Assembly: GCF_900187885.1 (NCBI RefSeq)
Contig: NZ_FYEK01000010.1
Location: 1-34,761, forward strand
From: Thermoflexus hugenholtzii JAD2
GTDB lineage: Bacteria; Chloroflexota; Anaerolineae; Thermoflexales; Thermoflexaceae
Reading direction: 5' to 3'
Length of the DNA stretch: 34,761 nucleotides
The translations under genes and the position numbers were made by a program. Positions 16,149 through 24,384 of this stretch are shown piece by piece (position 1 is the first letter of the stretch; each line of letters begins with the position of its first letter). The notes beneath the pieces are model-generated. The model was given only the letters and a program-made list of their open reading frames with translations, searched no databases and was not told the origin of the DNA.

Positions 16149-17909
16149 TTACCGACGGCGGGAGGGCACCCGGGCCTCCTCCCCGGCCTTCAACCGGGCT
16201 ACGTATTCCAGGATCTCTCGGGCGCTCTGCACCGCCGCCCGACCGGTCCCGCCCAGCATCTGGGCCAGCTCCGCCACCCGGGCCTCCCCTTCCAGGCGCT
16301 GGACTCGGGCGACGGTCCGCTCCCCGGCCACCTGTTTCTCGACCTTGAAATGGGCGTCCCCGAAGCCGGCCAGCTGGGGCAGATGGGTCACGCACAGCAC
16401 CTGGTGATGGCGCGCCAGGCGCCACAGCTTCTCCCCCACCACCGCCCCTACCCGGCCGCCGATCCCCTGGTCGATCTCATCGAAGATCAGCGTGGGCACC
16501 GGGTCCGCCCGGGCCAGGGCCACCTTGAGGGCCAGCATCAGGCGGGAGGTCTCCCCGCCCGAGGCGATGCGGGCCAGGGGCCGCAACCCCTCGCCGACGT
16601 TGGGCGCGATGAGGAAGGTCACCCGGTCCAGCCCGGTGGCGTCGAAGGCCCAGCGCGCGCCGTTCGCGTAGGCCCCCTCCTCGTCCGGCGTCCGCTCCAG
16701 GGCAACCTCGAAGCGCGCGCCGGCCATCCGGAGATCGGCCAGCTGAGCCTCCACCTCCCGGGCCAGCTGTTCCGCGGCCTCCTGACGCCGCCGGGAGAGC
16801 GCCTCTCCCAGCTCGCCGATCTCCCGCAGCAACCGCTCCGCCTCCTCCTCCAGGGCGGCCAGCCGCTCCTCCGCGTGGGTCAGGGTCTCCAGCTCCTGCC
16901 GAGCCCGCCGGGCGTAGGCCAGGATCTCCGCCACCGTGTCCCCATATTTGCGCTGCAGGCGCCGGATCAGGTCCAGGCGCTCTTCGATCTGAACCAGCCG
17001 CCGCGGGTTGAACTCGATCCGCTCCCGATAATCCCGGACCGCGCGGGCGAGATCTTCCACCTGAGCGCTCAGGCCCTCCATCGCCTCGAGATAGGGCTGG
17101 AAGAGGGGATCGATGCGGGCGAGGGCCTGCAGGGCCCGCGCGGCCTCGCTTAGGCGATCCAGGGCGGAGGGGGCTTCGTCCTCTCCCTCGTAGAGGGCCC
17201 GGTAGACAGCGTCGGCCAGATGGGCCAGCTGCTCGGCGTTGGCCAGGCGGTTGCGCTCCTGGAGCAGCGCCTCCTCCTCCCCCTCCCGCAGCCGCGCGGC
17301 CTCGATCTCCTCGATCTGGAACCGCAGCAGGTCCATGCGCCGCGCCTTCTCCCGCTCATCCTGGCGCAGCTGTTCGATCTCCCGGCGCACCGCGCGCCAG
17401 CGGGCCACCCGCTCCGCCAGGGCCGCCCGCAGCTCCCCGACCCCCGCGTAGCGATCCAACAGCTCCAGCTGCTCCCGGGCCCGCAGCAGCGAGAGGTGCT
17501 CCGTCTGCCCGTGGATGTCCACCAGGACCTGGCCGATCTCCTTCAGCACATGCAGGGGCACCAGCCGCCCGTTCACCCGGGCCACGTGGCGCCCGCCCTG
17601 CCGGATCTCCCGGCTCAGCACCAGCTCCGAAGTTGCTCCCTCCTCCCGCAACCCGTATTCATCCAGGATGGGGGCCAGCAGCGCGGCGGTCGCCTCATTG
17701 ACCTGGAAGAGGCCCTCGATGCGGGCCCGCTCCGCGCCGGCGCGGATCATCTCCACATCCGCCCGCCCCCCCACCAGCACCGCCACCGCGTCGACCAGGA
17801 GGGACTTGCCCGCCCCGGTCTCCCCGGTGAGGACGTTCAGCCCCGGCTCCAGCCGCAACACCACCTCATCGATGATGGCGAAATCCCGCACGTGAAGCTC
17901 CACCAGCAT
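16149..17909 (-). CDS. recN: DNA repair protein RecN
   Basis: A 586-residue SMC-like ATPase of double-strand break repair. The N-terminal head opens LHVRDFAIIDEVVLRLEPG with Walker A GETGAGKS (29-36). Long coiled-coil arms rich in Glu/Arg/Leu span about 150-370. The C-terminal head carries IASGGETSRLMLALK (signature), PTLIFDEIDQGIGG (Walker B) and VLCVTHLPQLAGFGD. The length is close to the family's 550-570. ATG 17909 follows GGAGG by 5 bases. It lies between the B-box membrane protein gene and the resolvase-related nuclease gene on one strand. Confidence 0.97.
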   Translation of the reverse strand: MLVELHVRDFAIIDEVVLRLEPGLNVLTGETGAGKSLLVDAVAVLVGGRADVEMIRAGAERARIEGLFQVNEATAALLAPILDEYGLREEGATSELVLSREIRQGGRHVARVNGRLVPLHVLKEIGQVLVDIHGQTEHLSLLRAREQLELLDRYAGVGELRAALAERVARWRAVRREIEQLRQDEREKARRMDLLRFQIEEIEAARLREGEEEALLQERNRLANAEQLAHLADAVYRALYEGEDEAPSALDRLSEAARALQALARIDPLFQPYLEAMEGLSAQVEDLARAVRDYRERIEFNPRRLVQIEERLDLIRRLQRKYGDTVAEILAYARRARQELETLTHAEERLAALEEEAERLLREIGELGEALSRRRQEAAEQLAREVEAQLADLRMAGARFEVALERTPDEEGAYANGARWAFDATGLDRVTFLIAPNVGEGLRPLARIASGGETSRLMLALKVALARADPVPTLIFDEIDQGIGGRVGAVVGEKLWRLARHHQVLCVTHLPQLAGFGDAHFKVEKQVAGERTVARVQRLEGEARVAELAQMLGGTGRAAVQSAREILEYVARLKAGEEARVPSRRR

Positions 17910-17930
17910 CCCATCCTCCACCCCAAAGCC

Positions 17931-18428
17931 CTACCGCCAGAACCGCAGGTAACCGATCACCGTGCTGATGGCCATGGCCAGATACACGCCATCCCAGAGG
18001 GCGCGCGGGAGGAGAAACGGAGAGGCCAGCCAGAGGGGCAGACGCCACAGGAGCAGGCCGGCGGCCAGCCCGCCGCTGGCCACCAGCCAGATCCAGCGCC
18101 CGCGGCGCCGCCCAATCAGGCGATGCACCGCGCCCGCGGTGAGGCTCCCCACCAGCGGCCCGACGAAGATCGCCCAGAAGCCCAGGGCGGCGACCAGCGG
18201 GGCGGCGATCAGGCCGAGGACCAGGGCGGCCACGGCCGCGATCCCGTAATCCAGCGGGCGGGCGTTGAAGAAGAGGGCCTGCTGACCGGCCACGCACTCC
18301 CGGCAACGATAGCCCACCGGCGTCTGCACCGCGCAACGGACGCAGATCGGCCGCCCGCAGCGGTTGCACCGCAGGGTCGTGGGGACGTTCGGATGAAAGG
18401 CGCAGAACAGGGTCTCCCCCTCCGCCAT
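17931..18428 (-). CDS. B-box-type zinc-binding membrane protein
   Basis: A 165-residue protein of unknown function. The N-terminal ~45 residues form a B-box-like zinc motif with CAFHP, RCNRCGRPICVRC and YRCREC. About four hydrophobic helices follow (roughly 60-77, 80-102, 110-130 and 140-160) with an Arg-rich loop. The architecture of a short B-box zinc finger plus membrane helices recurs in Chloroflexota and actinobacteria, with no established role. ATG 18428 follows GGGAGG by 7 bases. The gene precedes recN by 22 bases and probably shares its transcript. Confidence 0.75.
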   Translation of the reverse strand: MAEGETLFCAFHPNVPTTLRCNRCGRPICVRCAVQTPVGYRCRECVAGQQALFFNARPLDYGIAAVAALVLGLIAAPLVAALGFWAIFVGPLVGSLTAGAVHRLIGRRRGRWIWLVASGGLAAGLLLWRLPLWLASPFLLPRALWDGVYLAMAISTVIGYLRFWR

Positions 18429-18447
18429 CCCTCGCCTCCCGCGTGGA

Positions 18448-18476
18448 GTAGGGGCGCAGCGGCGCTGCGCCCCTAC
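18448..18476. repeat. 29-bp perfect palindrome, dispersed hairpin repeat
   Basis: Arms GTAGGGGCGCAGCG (18448-18461) and CGCTGCGCCCCTAC (18463-18476) are exact complements around one central base. The GTAGGG/CCCTAC ends are shared with the element at 8636-8663. It lies 20 bases upstream of the B-box gene start, close to its ribosome binding site, so it may form a hairpin in the leader. A -10-like TATCATAAT lies near 18535-18543 upstream of it. Confidence 0.7.
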
Positions 18477-18576
18477 ATTCCGGTTCCAACAACACCCAAC
18501 AGGAGGACCACCCGCACGCGGAACTCCTCCCTCAATTATGATAGAAGAGCGGACCGAGTGAGCGCTCCGGGCCGCT

Positions 18577-19386
18577 TCAGCCGATCCACGCCGCCCCGAT
18601 CCCGGCCAGGAGGGCGCCGGCCAGGGCGGCCAGGGCGTTCACCCCATCGTTGGTCAGCCACGGCCACCCCCGCACCAGCTGGGTTCGCCGGCCGCAACGA
18701 TGGACCGGGCGTTCGGTCTCCTTGCCGCAACGGTCGCACCAGTAGATCCCCTGGACCGTGGCCCCCAGCAGGCTGTCGAATAGGGCGGCGAGGAGGCCGG
18801 CCAGGCCCACGAGGAGCGCATCCCCTATGGATCCCCCAACCGGGCTTCCCAGCAGGGCGAGGAGCCCGATCCCCAGCGCCCCGATCCCCGCCGCGGCCGT
18901 CCCTTCTGGAGAGATCGCCCCGGAGGTGCCGGGTGGGACAAGCCGTCCGTCCCGGATCCGTCGGGGCGGCCGGGGGCTGAGCAGCCCGATTTCGGTGGCC
19001 CAGGTGTCCGCGGTGACCGCGGCGAGGCTCCCGGCGAAGGCCCACCAGAGGGTCGGGTGAGGGGAAAGCGCCCAGATCAGCGCAAGGAGAGCACCGACGC
19101 CGCCGTTGGCCAGGGCTTGGCCCAGATCCCGGCGCCCCCCTTTGGCGAACTCCCGCGCCACCCCCGCCTTCCGGCCTGCTCGATAATGGGTGAGGGCGGA
19201 GGAAGAGATGAAAAAGGCAAGTAACAGGAAGGCCCATGGCCAGCCCCCGAAGCCGAACACCGCCGTGCCCACCAGGACGGCGCCCAGCCATCCGCTGCGA
19301 TCCAGGGCTTCCAGCCGATAGGCCACCCCGCCGATCCCGAAGCTCAGCACCAGGCCCAGGGCCAGCCGCAGGGGAACCTCCCCCAC
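18577..19386 (-). CDS. DUF92-family membrane protein (possible prenyl/phytyl-phosphate kinase)
   Basis: A 269-residue membrane protein with six to seven hydrophobic helices. DUF92 hallmarks are visible: SSALTHYRAGRK near residue 65, AAVTADTWATEIG around 125, and a GTSGAISPEGTAAAG motif near 155. A loop CDRCGKE...HRCG with paired cysteines lies near residue 220, and LTNDGVNALAA near 250. Plant and cyanobacterial relatives (VTE6) phosphorylate phytyl-phosphate; other members are untested, so the activity here is only suggested. GTG 19386 is chosen for AGGAGG 5 bases before it. It is divergent from the molybdoenzyme gene at 19656. Confidence 0.85.
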   Translation of the reverse strand: MGEVPLRLALGLVLSFGIGGVAYRLEALDRSGWLGAVLVGTAVFGFGGWPWAFLLLAFFISSSALTHYRAGRKAGVAREFAKGGRRDLGQALANGGVGALLALIWALSPHPTLWWAFAGSLAAVTADTWATEIGLLSPRPPRRIRDGRLVPPGTSGAISPEGTAAAGIGALGIGLLALLGSPVGGSIGDALLVGLAGLLAALFDSLLGATVQGIYWCDRCGKETERPVHRCGRRTQLVRGWPWLTNDGVNALAALAGALLAGIGAAWIG

Positions 19387-19532
19387 GCTTCCCTCCTTCG
19401 TTCCGCGCTCCCCATCCCCTCATGCCAGTGTAAGCCGGATCCCCATCCCCGCCATGGGGAGCGCAGACGGAGAGTAGGGGCCCTCACCTCGTTCCTTACC
19501 CGTTTGCGCCGCAGGCCTCCGAGCGCCCGGAT

Positions 19533-19562
19533 GTGGCAGCGCCCGGGAAGGGACGCTAAGAT
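19533..19562 (+). promoter_or_regulatory. Possible promoter of the molybdoenzyme gene
   Basis: A weak -35 GTGGCA (19533-19538), an 18-base spacer and a -10 TAAGAT (19557-19562) lie about 94 bases before the start at 19656. The rest of the divergent intergenic region (19387-19655) shows only a short CCCCAT...ATGGGG inverted repeat near 19441-19459. Confidence 0.3.
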
Positions 19563-19655
19563 AGTAGAGATTGTGCGCAGATCCACCCCATAGGCCGGCA
19601 TGATGCGAACCCCCTCATCGACCGATGAAACAATGGGGCCGCGAAAGGAGGAGGG

Positions 19656-20258
19656 ATGATGCGGTTCGAACGCAAGATCCAGGAGGAGGCCGCCCGCGCG
19701 GCGCGACGCCTGCCGCCCGGACAGGTGCTCACGGACAGGTTCCCCGTCCTTCACTACGGGCCGGTCCCGAAGTTCGACCCGGCTACATGGGATTTCCGCG
19801 TCTTCGGGCTGGTAGAGGAGGAGCGGCGGTGGACCTGGGAGGAGTTCCAGCAGCTGCCCCGCACCACCATCACCGTGGACGTCCACTGCGTCACGGGATG
19901 GAGCAAGCTGGACACCACCTGGACCGGGGTGGCCTTCCGGGATCTGTTGCGGTTCGTCCGGCCCAAGCCCGAGGCCCGTTACGTGATGGCCCACTGTGAA
20001 TACGGCTTCACGACCAACATCCCGATGGAATACATGGAGGATGCCCTCCTGGCCACCCATTACAACGGGGAGCCCCTGACCCCCGAGCACGGCTACCCGC
20101 TCCGCCTCGTCGTCCCCCGCCTTTACTTCTGGAAGAGCGCCAAGTGGCTCCGAGCCCTGGAGTTCATGGCCGAGGATCGCCCCGGGTTCTGGGAGCAGGC
20201 GGGCTATCACATGCGCGGGGATCCGTGGCGGGAGGAACGCTACCGGGAGGACTGGTAA
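19656..20258 (+). CDS. Sulfite oxidase-fold molybdopterin oxidoreductase (MsrP/YedY-like, no export signal)
   Basis: A 200-residue protein spanning the Oxidored_molyb (sulfite oxidase catalytic) domain. The molybdenum-ligating cysteine is Cys 78 in [11 protein letters not shown]. Further family features are [63 protein letters not shown] and [14 protein letters not shown], with the last two close to MsrP. Unlike MsrP/YedY it has no Tat signal peptide, so it should be cytoplasmic. ATG 19656 or the adjacent ATG 19659 follows AGGAGG. The substrate is unknown; sulfoxide or sulfite are family precedents. Downstream a small ORF and metE follow on the same strand, a possible sulfur-metabolism link. 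Confidence 0.88.
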   Translation: MMRFERKIQEEAARAARRLPPGQVLTDRFPVLHYGPVPKFDPATWDFRVFGLVEEERRWTWEEFQQLPRTTITVDVHCVTGWSKLDTTWTGVAFRDLLRFVRPKPEARYVMAHCEYGFTTNIPMEYMEDALLATHYNGEPLTPEHGYPLRLVVPRLYFWKSAKWLRALEFMAEDRPGFWEQAGYHMRGDPWREERYREDW

Positions 20259-20269
20259 GGGGAACGGGC

Positions 20270-20470
20270 ATGAGCGGGAACATCGCGGTAGCCCACGAGA
20301 TCGATGCCCTCCCGGATCCGCTTTCAAAGCCGGGCGTGCGATGCCGTCAACATAATGAGGTCCGGGGGTATCTTCTCGAGTTCCCTGATTGGATCGGGGT
20401 GATCATTCAGGCAGTCCAGGCGGTTCGCCGCCATCTGCTGGAAGCGCACCTGCCGCTTAGCGAATCCTGA
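20270..20470 (+). CDS. Small hypothetical protein upstream of metE
   Basis: A 66-residue ORF starting ATG 20270, 11 bases after the molybdoenzyme stop and 19 bases before metE. Its upstream GGGG is a weak ribosome binding site. The C-terminal half (LLEFPDWIGVIIQAVQAVRRHLLEAH) would form an amphipathic helix. I do not recognise the family. It fills the gap between two co-directional genes, so it may be real or merely leader sequence. No SAM or cobalamin riboswitch is visible in this leader. Confidence 0.4.
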   Translation: MSGNIAVAHEIDALPDPLSKPGVRCRQHNEVRGYLLEFPDWIGVIIQAVQAVRRHLLEAHLPLSES

Positions 20471-20489
20471 GATCCGGAGGGAAAGGCCG

Positions 20490-22715
20490 ATGCAGACCTA
20501 TGCGTATGGGTATCCGCGTCTGGGGCGCAAGCGGGAATACAAGACCCTGATCGAAGGTTTCTGGCAGGGGAAGGTCTCCGAGGCGGAGCTGACGGCCGGC
20601 CTGGAAGCCTTAGAGGAGGAGCGCCTCGCCGCCTACCGCCGGTTCGTCGATCGCTTCCCCATCGGCGAGATGTCCCTTTACGACCCGATGCTGGACACAG
20701 CCCTGATGCTGGGCCTTTACCCGAACGGCGGCCGGCTGGAGGATTACTTCGCCCTGGCCCGGGGCGAAGGGGCCCTCGAGCTCACCAAGTGGTTCAACAC
20801 GAACTATCACTATCTGGTCCCCGAGATCCGGATGGAGGCCGGCACCCCGCCGCCCTTCCGGCTGGCCTGGAACAAGCCCCTCGAGGCCTTCCGGAAGCAC
20901 CCGGAGGGGTTGCCTTATGTCATTGGGCCCTACACCTTCGTCCGCCTGAGCAAAGGATATCCTCCCGAGGCCTTCGGGGAGATCCTGCGGGCGCTGCTGC
21001 CGGTCTATGGGGAGCTGCTGCGATCCCTGCGGGCGGCCGGCGCCGAGGCCATCCACGTCGATGAGCCCGCCTGGGCCCTGGACGTGCCCCCGGAACACGT
21101 GGCCCTCATTCGGGAGGCTTACACGGCCCTGGGCCAGGAGGCGGCGTTGCTGGTCTTCACCTACTACGAGGCGGTGGACTTCCTGCCGGCCCTCTACGAT
21201 CTCCCCCTCCGGGGCATCGGCCTGGACCTCCTCCACGGGCCCGGGAACTGGGAGGCCCTCCGTCGGGCCGGCTTCCCATCGGACAAGATCCTTATCGCCG
21301 GCCTGGTGGACGGCCGCAACATCTGGAAGACTGACCTGAGCAAGGCCGCGGCCCAGGTCGAGGACCTGCGTCGGCACACGGGGGCGGAGATCTGGATCTC
21401 CAACGCCGGGCCGCTCTATCATCTCCCGGTGACAGCGGAGGCGGAGGCGAAACTGGACCTCGCCCTGCGGGAGCGCATCGCCTTCGCCACGGAGCGGCTG
21501 AAGGAGCTGCGCCTCCTGAAGGCCCTGCTGACCGGGGAGCCGGATGAGGAAGCCCGGCGCTGGAACACCTACATCCATCCGGTGGATCACTGGCGTCATC
21601 CGGAGGTCCAGGAGCGGGTGCGCCGGCTGGGCCCGGCGGACTTCTCCCGCGAGGCCCCTTACGAGGAGCGGAACCGGCGGCAGCGGGCGCGGCTGAACCT
21701 TCCCCTCTTCCCCACCACCACCATCGGGAGCTTCCCGCAGACGGAGGACCTGCGCCGGGCGCGCACGGCCTTCCGCGCCGGCAAGCTCCCGGCTGAGGAG
21801 TATGAGGCGCTGATCCGGGAGCGCATCCGCTATGTGATCCGGCTGCAGGAGGAGCTGGGGCTGGACGTCCTGGTGCACGGGGAGTTCGAGCGCTCGGACA
21901 TGGTGGAGTTCTTCGCCGAGCGGCTGGAGGGCTTCGCCATCACCCAGCACGGCTGGATCCTCTCTTACGGCACGCGGGTCTACCGGCCGCCCATCCTGTA
22001 TGGGGACGTGCGCCGTCCGGCCCCCATGACCTTGCGGGAGATCACCTACGCCCAGTCTCTGACGGAGAAGCCGGTCAAGGGGATGCTCACCGGCCCGGTG
22101 ACCATGCTGGCCTGGAGCTACATCCGGGAGGACATCCCCGTCCATGAGGTCGCCTTCCAGCTGGCCCTGGCCATCCAGGACGAGGTGCGGGATCTGGAGG
22201 CGGCGGGCATCCGGGTGATCCAGATCGACGAGCCGGCCTTCCGGGAGCGGGCGCCCCTCAAGCGTCGGGATTGGCCGGCCTACTTCGACTGGGCGGTGAA
22301 GGCCTTCCGCCTGGCCTCCCGGGCCCGCCCGGAGACCCAGATCCACACCCACATGTGCTATTCGGAGTTCAACGAGATCATCGAATCCATCGACGCCCTG
22401 GACGCCGATGTGATCAGCATCGAGGCCACGCGGAGCCGGGGGGAGGTCATTCAGGCCTTCGAGCGCCACCGATATCCGCGCCAGATTGGACCCGGGGTCT
22501 ACGACGTGCACTCCCCGGCCATCCCGACCCCCGAGTCGATGGAAGCCATCATCGAGCGGGCCATCCGGGTGATCCCGTCGGAGCGCATCTGGGTGAACCC
22601 GGACTGCGGGCTCAAGACCCGGCGCTGGGAGGAGGTCATCCCCTCCCTGCGCCACATGGTGGCCGCCGCCCGCCGCCTCCGCGAACGCCACGGAGCGCCC
22701 GTCCCTGCCTCATAA
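20490..22715 (+). CDS. metE: Cobalamin-independent methionine synthase MetE
   Basis: A 741-residue MetE, transferring the methyl group of 5-methyltetrahydropteroyl-triglutamate to homocysteine. The two barrels are both present: the N-terminal one opens AYGYPRLGRKREYKTLIEGFW, and the catalytic C-terminal one starts near PTTTIGSFPQTEDLR (about residue 407). Zinc ligands His 621, Cys 623, Glu 645 and Cys 706 keep exactly the spacing of E. coli MetE (641, 643, 665, 726). The length is close to the usual ~755. ATG 20490 is preceded by GGAGG. It is the last gene of a rightward group after the molybdoenzyme and the small ORF; its end faces the second VapC gene. Confidence 0.98.
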   Translation: MQTYAYGYPRLGRKREYKTLIEGFWQGKVSEAELTAGLEALEEERLAAYRRFVDRFPIGEMSLYDPMLDTALMLGLYPNGGRLEDYFALARGEGALELTKWFNTNYHYLVPEIRMEAGTPPPFRLAWNKPLEAFRKHPEGLPYVIGPYTFVRLSKGYPPEAFGEILRALLPVYGELLRSLRAAGAEAIHVDEPAWALDVPPEHVALIREAYTALGQEAALLVFTYYEAVDFLPALYDLPLRGIGLDLLHGPGNWEALRRAGFPSDKILIAGLVDGRNIWKTDLSKAAAQVEDLRRHTGAEIWISNAGPLYHLPVTAEAEAKLDLALRERIAFATERLKELRLLKALLTGEPDEEARRWNTYIHPVDHWRHPEVQERVRRLGPADFSREAPYEERNRRQRARLNLPLFPTTTIGSFPQTEDLRRARTAFRAGKLPAEEYEALIRERIRYVIRLQEELGLDVLVHGEFERSDMVEFFAERLEGFAITQHGWILSYGTRVYRPPILYGDVRRPAPMTLREITYAQSLTEKPVKGMLTGPVTMLAWSYIREDIPVHEVAFQLALAIQDEVRDLEAAGIRVIQIDEPAFRERAPLKRRDWPAYFDWAVKAFRLASRARPETQIHTHMCYSEFNEIIESIDALDADVISIEATRSRGEVIQAFERHRYPRQIGPGVYDVHSPAIPTPESMEAIIERAIRVIPSERIWVNPDCGLKTRRWEEVIPSLRHMVAAARRLRERHGAPVPAS

Positions 22716-22743
22716 GATCGCTCCCTTCCATGGCGGGGGCGGC

Positions 22744-23181
22744 CTAGGGGGCCTCGCCCAGCCAGCGGATGGCGGGGAAGGCTCCCCGGACTGCGTTGTA
22801 GAGGCGTTCATCCGCCGTCCAGAACTCGCCTCCGACCATCTCGGTCAGGGCGAGGTAGCATGCGTCATAGGCGGCGGGGAGGCGGAGGCGGGAGGCCAAG
22901 TCGAAGGCCCTCCGGGGAAGCTCCGGCGGGTCCAGGAAGGCGATGTCCAGGGAGAGAGCGGCTTCTAGGGCCCGGCGTGCGTCCGCCTCCTGCATCAGGC
23001 TGCGGACCGCCTTCCGCCGGAGGGCCGAGGCGAGCTCATAGCGCAGCAGGCCCGGCGCGACCACCTGGGTTTCCCGGCTCATCCAGGCCGTCCAGAGCGT
23101 CAACGCCCTCTCGCTTCGGCTCTCCGGGGTCACTAGGGCGACGACCACGCTGGCGTCAACGCAGACCAGTGAGTTCAGCAT
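22744..23181 (-). CDS. vapC: PIN-domain ribonuclease toxin, VapC-like (second module)
   Basis: A 145-residue PIN-domain protein, a standard VapC length. Acidic residues expected to hold the metal are in VCVDASVVVALV (Asp 9), LLRYELASAL, AAYDACYLAL and FWTADERLYNAV. ATG 23181 overlaps the antitoxin gene by 26 bases. It converges on metE with a gap of 28 bases and no obvious terminator between them. It is not close in sequence to the PIN toxin at 9058-9570, so the two modules are independent acquisitions. Confidence 0.9.
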   Translation of the reverse strand: MLNSLVCVDASVVVALVTPESRSERALTLWTAWMSRETQVVAPGLLRYELASALRRKAVRSLMQEADARRALEAALSLDIAFLDPPELPRRAFDLASRLRLPAAYDACYLALTEMVGGEFWTADERLYNAVRGAFPAIRWLGEAP

Positions 23182-23422
23182 CCCGCTCCTCTCGCATCCG
23201 GCGGATGTCCTCAGACGAGTCGGGGAGCTGGCCGTATTTGGCCTGCAATTCCCGCTGAAGGGCCCGGAGCCGCTCCACGCTTTCCATGCGCTGGCGGCGT
23301 CGAAGCTCCCGCTCGGCGGCCTCGGCAATGACCCGGGAGCGCTGGCCGGGGGGGATCCGGCGCCGGATCTCCTCCCATAGGGCACGCGGGAAGACCAAGG
23401 TGACCCGGACGGTATCGCCCAT
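23156..23422 (-). CDS. vapB: Ribbon-helix-helix antitoxin, VapB-like
   Basis: An 88-residue antitoxin. The N-terminal strand TVRVTLVFPRALWEEIRRRIP and helix RSRVIAEAAERELRRRQ fit a ribbon-helix-helix (CopG/MetJ type) DNA-binding dimer. The C-terminal half is a charged helix (ERLRALQRELQAKYGQL, then SSEDIRRMREERDAE) that would bind the toxin. ATG 23422 follows AAGGAG by 5 bases. It should repress its own promoter at 23457-23486 together with the toxin. Confidence 0.85.
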   Translation of the reverse strand: MGDTVRVTLVFPRALWEEIRRRIPPGQRSRVIAEAAERELRRRQRMESVERLRALQRELQAKYGQLPDSSEDIRRMREERDAELTGLR

Positions 23423-23456
23423 GCATACTCCTTGTGCAAACGAGAATTCTGAATCC

Positions 23457-23486
23457 ATTATGCATCCATTCCGGCCGCCTGTCCAA
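23457..23486 (-). promoter_or_regulatory. Sigma70-type promoter of the second VapBC pair
   Basis: Reading leftward, -35 TTGGAC (23481-23486), an 18-base spacer and -10 CATAAT (23457-23462) lie 35 bases before the antitoxin start at 23422. Confidence 0.5.
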
Positions 23487-23755
23487 CCGGCTGGCTGCGG
23501 CAGTAGGAGGATCGATCAGGAGGCTGGCTTTCCGTCCGAATATCCCCGGGCCTTGAAAACCCTAAGCCTTCCCCCCACCTTCCTTTTCCGGCAGCCAGAT
23601 GACCGGGCCCTCCCGGCGCTCATCGAAGGTGAGAGGAGCGATTGCACTCGTCCGCGTTGCGGCGAGCATAGGCTTCCCCGGATGTTCCCGATCCCCCGGC
23701 GAGGGGCCTTCCGGGACCGCAGCGAGATCCGCTGGGGCCGCTCTACAGTGTGGGC

Positions 23756-23905
23756 TTAGGCCGCCGTCGCCTCCTCCGCCATGGTCCAGACCGGTCGGAG
23801 GGCATCCGCCTGCCGGCGGAGCCGGCCGCTGAGCTCCTCGAGCCGAACAAGCGATTCGGGAGTGAGGAACGAGCGAAGCGCAGGGAAGCAGGAAAAGGTG
23901 AAAGG
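23756..23905 (-). pseudogene. Possible 3' fragment of an unrecognised gene
   Basis: A minus-strand stretch reads LRSFLTPESLVRLEELSGRL followed by a helical Arg/Ala-rich tail and a stop. Its third codon positions are strongly GC, as in real genes here, whereas the surrounding DNA lacks a coherent frame. The upstream side dissolves into repeat DNA, so no start or full domain remains. The product cannot be named. The wider interval 23487-24384 holds no other gene I can support. Confidence 0.3.
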
Positions 23906-24002
23906 GCAGGGGCATCCAGACGCCCCTTCCCCTCGTGCCTTCGCCCGGAGGCATACGCGAGGCCGCGTCCCTCCCGTTGGCCAGGCGGGCCGAAATCCAT
24001 CC

Positions 24003-24195
24003 GGTTGGAGGAGGGGCTTTCGCCCCGAACCCCCGTCTTCGGTTACGGCTGAAGCCGCTCTTGTAGCCCGAATCTCCATCTTCGAGACGCCCAGGGTCGC
24101 GGCCCCTACAGGGGTTGATCTTTTGGTAGGAGGGACTTCAGCCCCGAACTCCCCTCTTCAAGACGACAAAGTCGCGGCCGAAGCCGCTCCTACAT
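24003..24195. repeat. Two diverged copies of a ~70-bp imperfect hairpin repeat
   Basis: Copy 1 (about 24006-24066) and copy 2 (about 24126-24195) both start GGAGGGG/GGAGGGA, pass through CCCCGAAC-CCC and CTTC, and end GCTGAAGCCGCTC or GCCGAAGCCGCTC near a TAC/TAG. In copy 2 the ends GTAGGAG and CTCCTAC are complementary, so the unit folds on itself. A half-copy between them (about 24067-24110) shares CGAA, CTCC, CTTCGAGACG and GTCGCGGCC. This looks like a dispersed non-coding element family filling a gene-poor kilobase. Confidence 0.55.
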
Positions 24196-24384
24196 CCGGG
24201 GCTCATCAGGAGGGCGATCCGCCTGAGCCTCAGGCCTGCTGTTCCCGACGATGTCGGATGGCGCGGCCCGCTCCGCGGCCGGGAGCCACTGCCCCTTTCC
24301 CGGCGAACCGTCCGATAATAAGAAGGGAACCCGCCCTTCCACCCGGGAGGATGGGTCCCGATTCCGGGATCGGGAGGCGGAGGA

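Noticed and set aside
20259-20489. SAM or cobalamin riboswitch ahead of metE
   Set aside because: No SAM or B12-box core elements are visible; most of the interval is a small open frame.
20610-22691. Minus-strand 693-codon open frame over metE
   Set aside because: Every zinc ligand and motif of MetE is on the other strand; the antisense product is Gly/Val/Asp/His-rich noise.
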